From FEN-1297 sp046704255 (GTDB taxonomy: Bacteria; Bacteroidota; Ignavibacteria; Ignavibacteriales; Ignavibacteriaceae), in the NCBI GenBank assembly GCA_046704255.1, contig JBJKSH010000151.1, positions 1 through 26,158 on the forward strand: a stretch of 26,158 nucleotides of DNA, in the 5' to 3' direction. Shown here piece after piece: positions 25,331-26,158 of the stretch. Made by a program: the position numbers and the translations under genes. The notes under the pieces were generated by a model. It saw only the letters and a program-made list of their open reading frames with translations, did not search any database and was not told the origin of the DNA. Numbering within the stretch: the first letter of the stretch is position 1; each line of letters opens with the position of its first letter.

Positions 25331-26065
25331 ATGGTTATAATTAAATCTCAATTATTCAAAAGATACCCCGAAATAATTTTCGGCTTCAGCACAAAAACCG
25401 GAGCCTTTAGAAGTGCACCGTTTTTCTTTAATGTTTCTCATTCTGTTGGTGATTATAAAAAAATTGTTGATGAAAACAGAAGAATGTTTTTTGGTTTACT
25501 CGGACTGCAGCCGGAAAACGTTGCCCTGCAAAAACAGGTTCACGGAGATATTATCATTTATGTATCTAAAGGCGGCAATTACGGCGAAAGCGATGCAATG
25601 ATTACGGATAAAAAAAATGTAGGACTGGCAGTAAGCACTGCCGATTGTGTATCAATTTTTATATACGATAAAAAACAAAAAATTATTGCTGCCGTTCATT
25701 CCGGCTGGAGAGGCACCCAGAAAAAAATTCTCCTTAAAACATTAATTAAACTGCGGGAAGAATTTAATTCTAATCAGGAAGATTTGCTGGCGTACATCGG
25801 TCCGTCAATATCAAAAAATAATTATGAAGTGGATTACGATGTAGCTTCTTTTTTTGATGATAAGTATTATACAAAAGCAGGCAATAAATTTCTACTAGAT
25901 ATTTCCCGAATCAATTACGATATTTTATTAGAATACGGAGTGCCGGGAAATAATATACAAAAATCCATACTCTGCTCGTACGGAATGAAAAACTTACTGC
26001 ATTCTTACAGGAGGGATGGTAAAAAGTCCGGCAGGGCACTCGGTGTAATTGCAATGATTAAATAA
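25331..26065 (+). CDS. pgeF: Peptidoglycan editing factor PgeF (YfiH/laccase-domain family)
   Basis: This 244-residue cytoplasmic protein belongs to the YfiH/DUF152 (polyphenol oxidoreductase-like) family. In Escherichia coli it is the factor that keeps non-canonical amino acids out of peptidoglycan precursors. The metal-site residues are visible as His71 (QKQVHG), Cys106 (STADCVSIF) and His123 (AAVHSGWRGT). The YIGPSISKNNYEV motif and C-terminal HSYRRDGKKSGRALG are also family hallmarks. The length is normal. The ATG is 10 nt after the peptide ATPase stop, so it is probably the last gene of the operon; the 93 nt that follow show no strong terminator. Related family members may act on purine nucleosides, so the exact reaction is less certain than the family. 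Confidence 0.93.
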   Translation: MVIIKSQLFKRYPEIIFGFSTKTGAFRSAPFFFNVSHSVGDYKKIVDENRRMFFGLLGLQPENVALQKQVHGDIIIYVSKGGNYGESDAMITDKKNVGLAVSTADCVSIFIYDKKQKIIAAVHSGWRGTQKKILLKTLIKLREEFNSNQEDLLAYIGPSISKNNYEVDYDVASFFDDKYYTKAGNKFLLDISRINYDILLEYGVPGNNIQKSILCSYGMKNLLHSYRRDGKKSGRALGVIAMIK

Positions 26066-26158
26066 TTTGAAATGCTATAAAAAATAAAAGAAGGTGATTG
26101 CGGAATACTTTCTGTAATAACTAAATAATGATGAATAAAAATAAGAACCCAAACATAC

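Overview
The window looks like chromosomal DNA of a Bacteroidota/Ignavibacteriota-type bacterium, most likely an Ignavibacteria relative. The evidence is strongly AT-rich sequence, a C-terminal type IX secretion sorting domain with the NYPNPFNPST motif typical of that group, many exported proteins, Kelch/TPR/DUF5683-like families, and mostly Shine-Dalgarno-less starts preceded by A/T-rich DNA. The taxon is inferred from these traits; no rRNA or tRNA is present to confirm it. I found no insertion sequence, CRISPR array or tRNA.

Layout. (1) Positions 1-947: the 3' part of an agmatine-deiminase-family gene, cut by the window edge. (2) 1072-7249: a five-gene plus-strand cluster encoding an exported lipoprotein, a GAF/AAA+/Fis sigma-54 activator, a Ser/Thr kinase with a membrane anchor and two PEGA domains, a Kelch protein with a T9SS sorting signal, and a TPR/DUF5683-like protein. 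(3) 7250-8911: a gene-poor 1.66 kb stretch with two strong intrinsic terminators that follow no long gene, short open frames that may be small or decayed genes, and a roughly 190-nt region with overlapping inverted repeats that may be a structured RNA. (4) 8912-9502: a small outer-membrane beta-barrel protein. (5) 9844-11895: an OmpR-family response regulator and sensor histidine kinase, preceded by an 11-bp-period direct repeat resembling a PhoB/OmpR-type operator. (6) 12139-13530, minus strand: an exported PIG-L family deacetylase with a C-terminal NEW3-like domain. (7) 13884-26065: a long tight plus-strand operon. It encodes a second Ser/Thr kinase (two membrane segments, ASPM/SPD-2/Hydin-like domain, TPR-like tail), a lipoprotein, a TolB-like/beta-barrel protein, a TPR protein, a complete dipeptide/oligopeptide ABC importer (binding protein, two permeases, two ATPases) and PgeF.

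How the genes may work together. Both kinase loci combine a cytoplasmic eukaryote-type kinase with exported or membrane proteins, so both look like signalling units facing the cell envelope. In the first, the kinase lies 8 nt downstream of a sigma-54 activator that has no receiver domain, so direct kinase-to-activator control is an attractive but unproven idea. In the second, the kinase and three exported proteins precede a peptide importer and the peptidoglycan-editing factor PgeF, which suggests (inference) uptake of cell-wall peptides or another envelope-related task. The most unusual items are the two kinase-containing loci, the candidate structured RNA at 8244-8436, and the candidate operator at 9748-9769.
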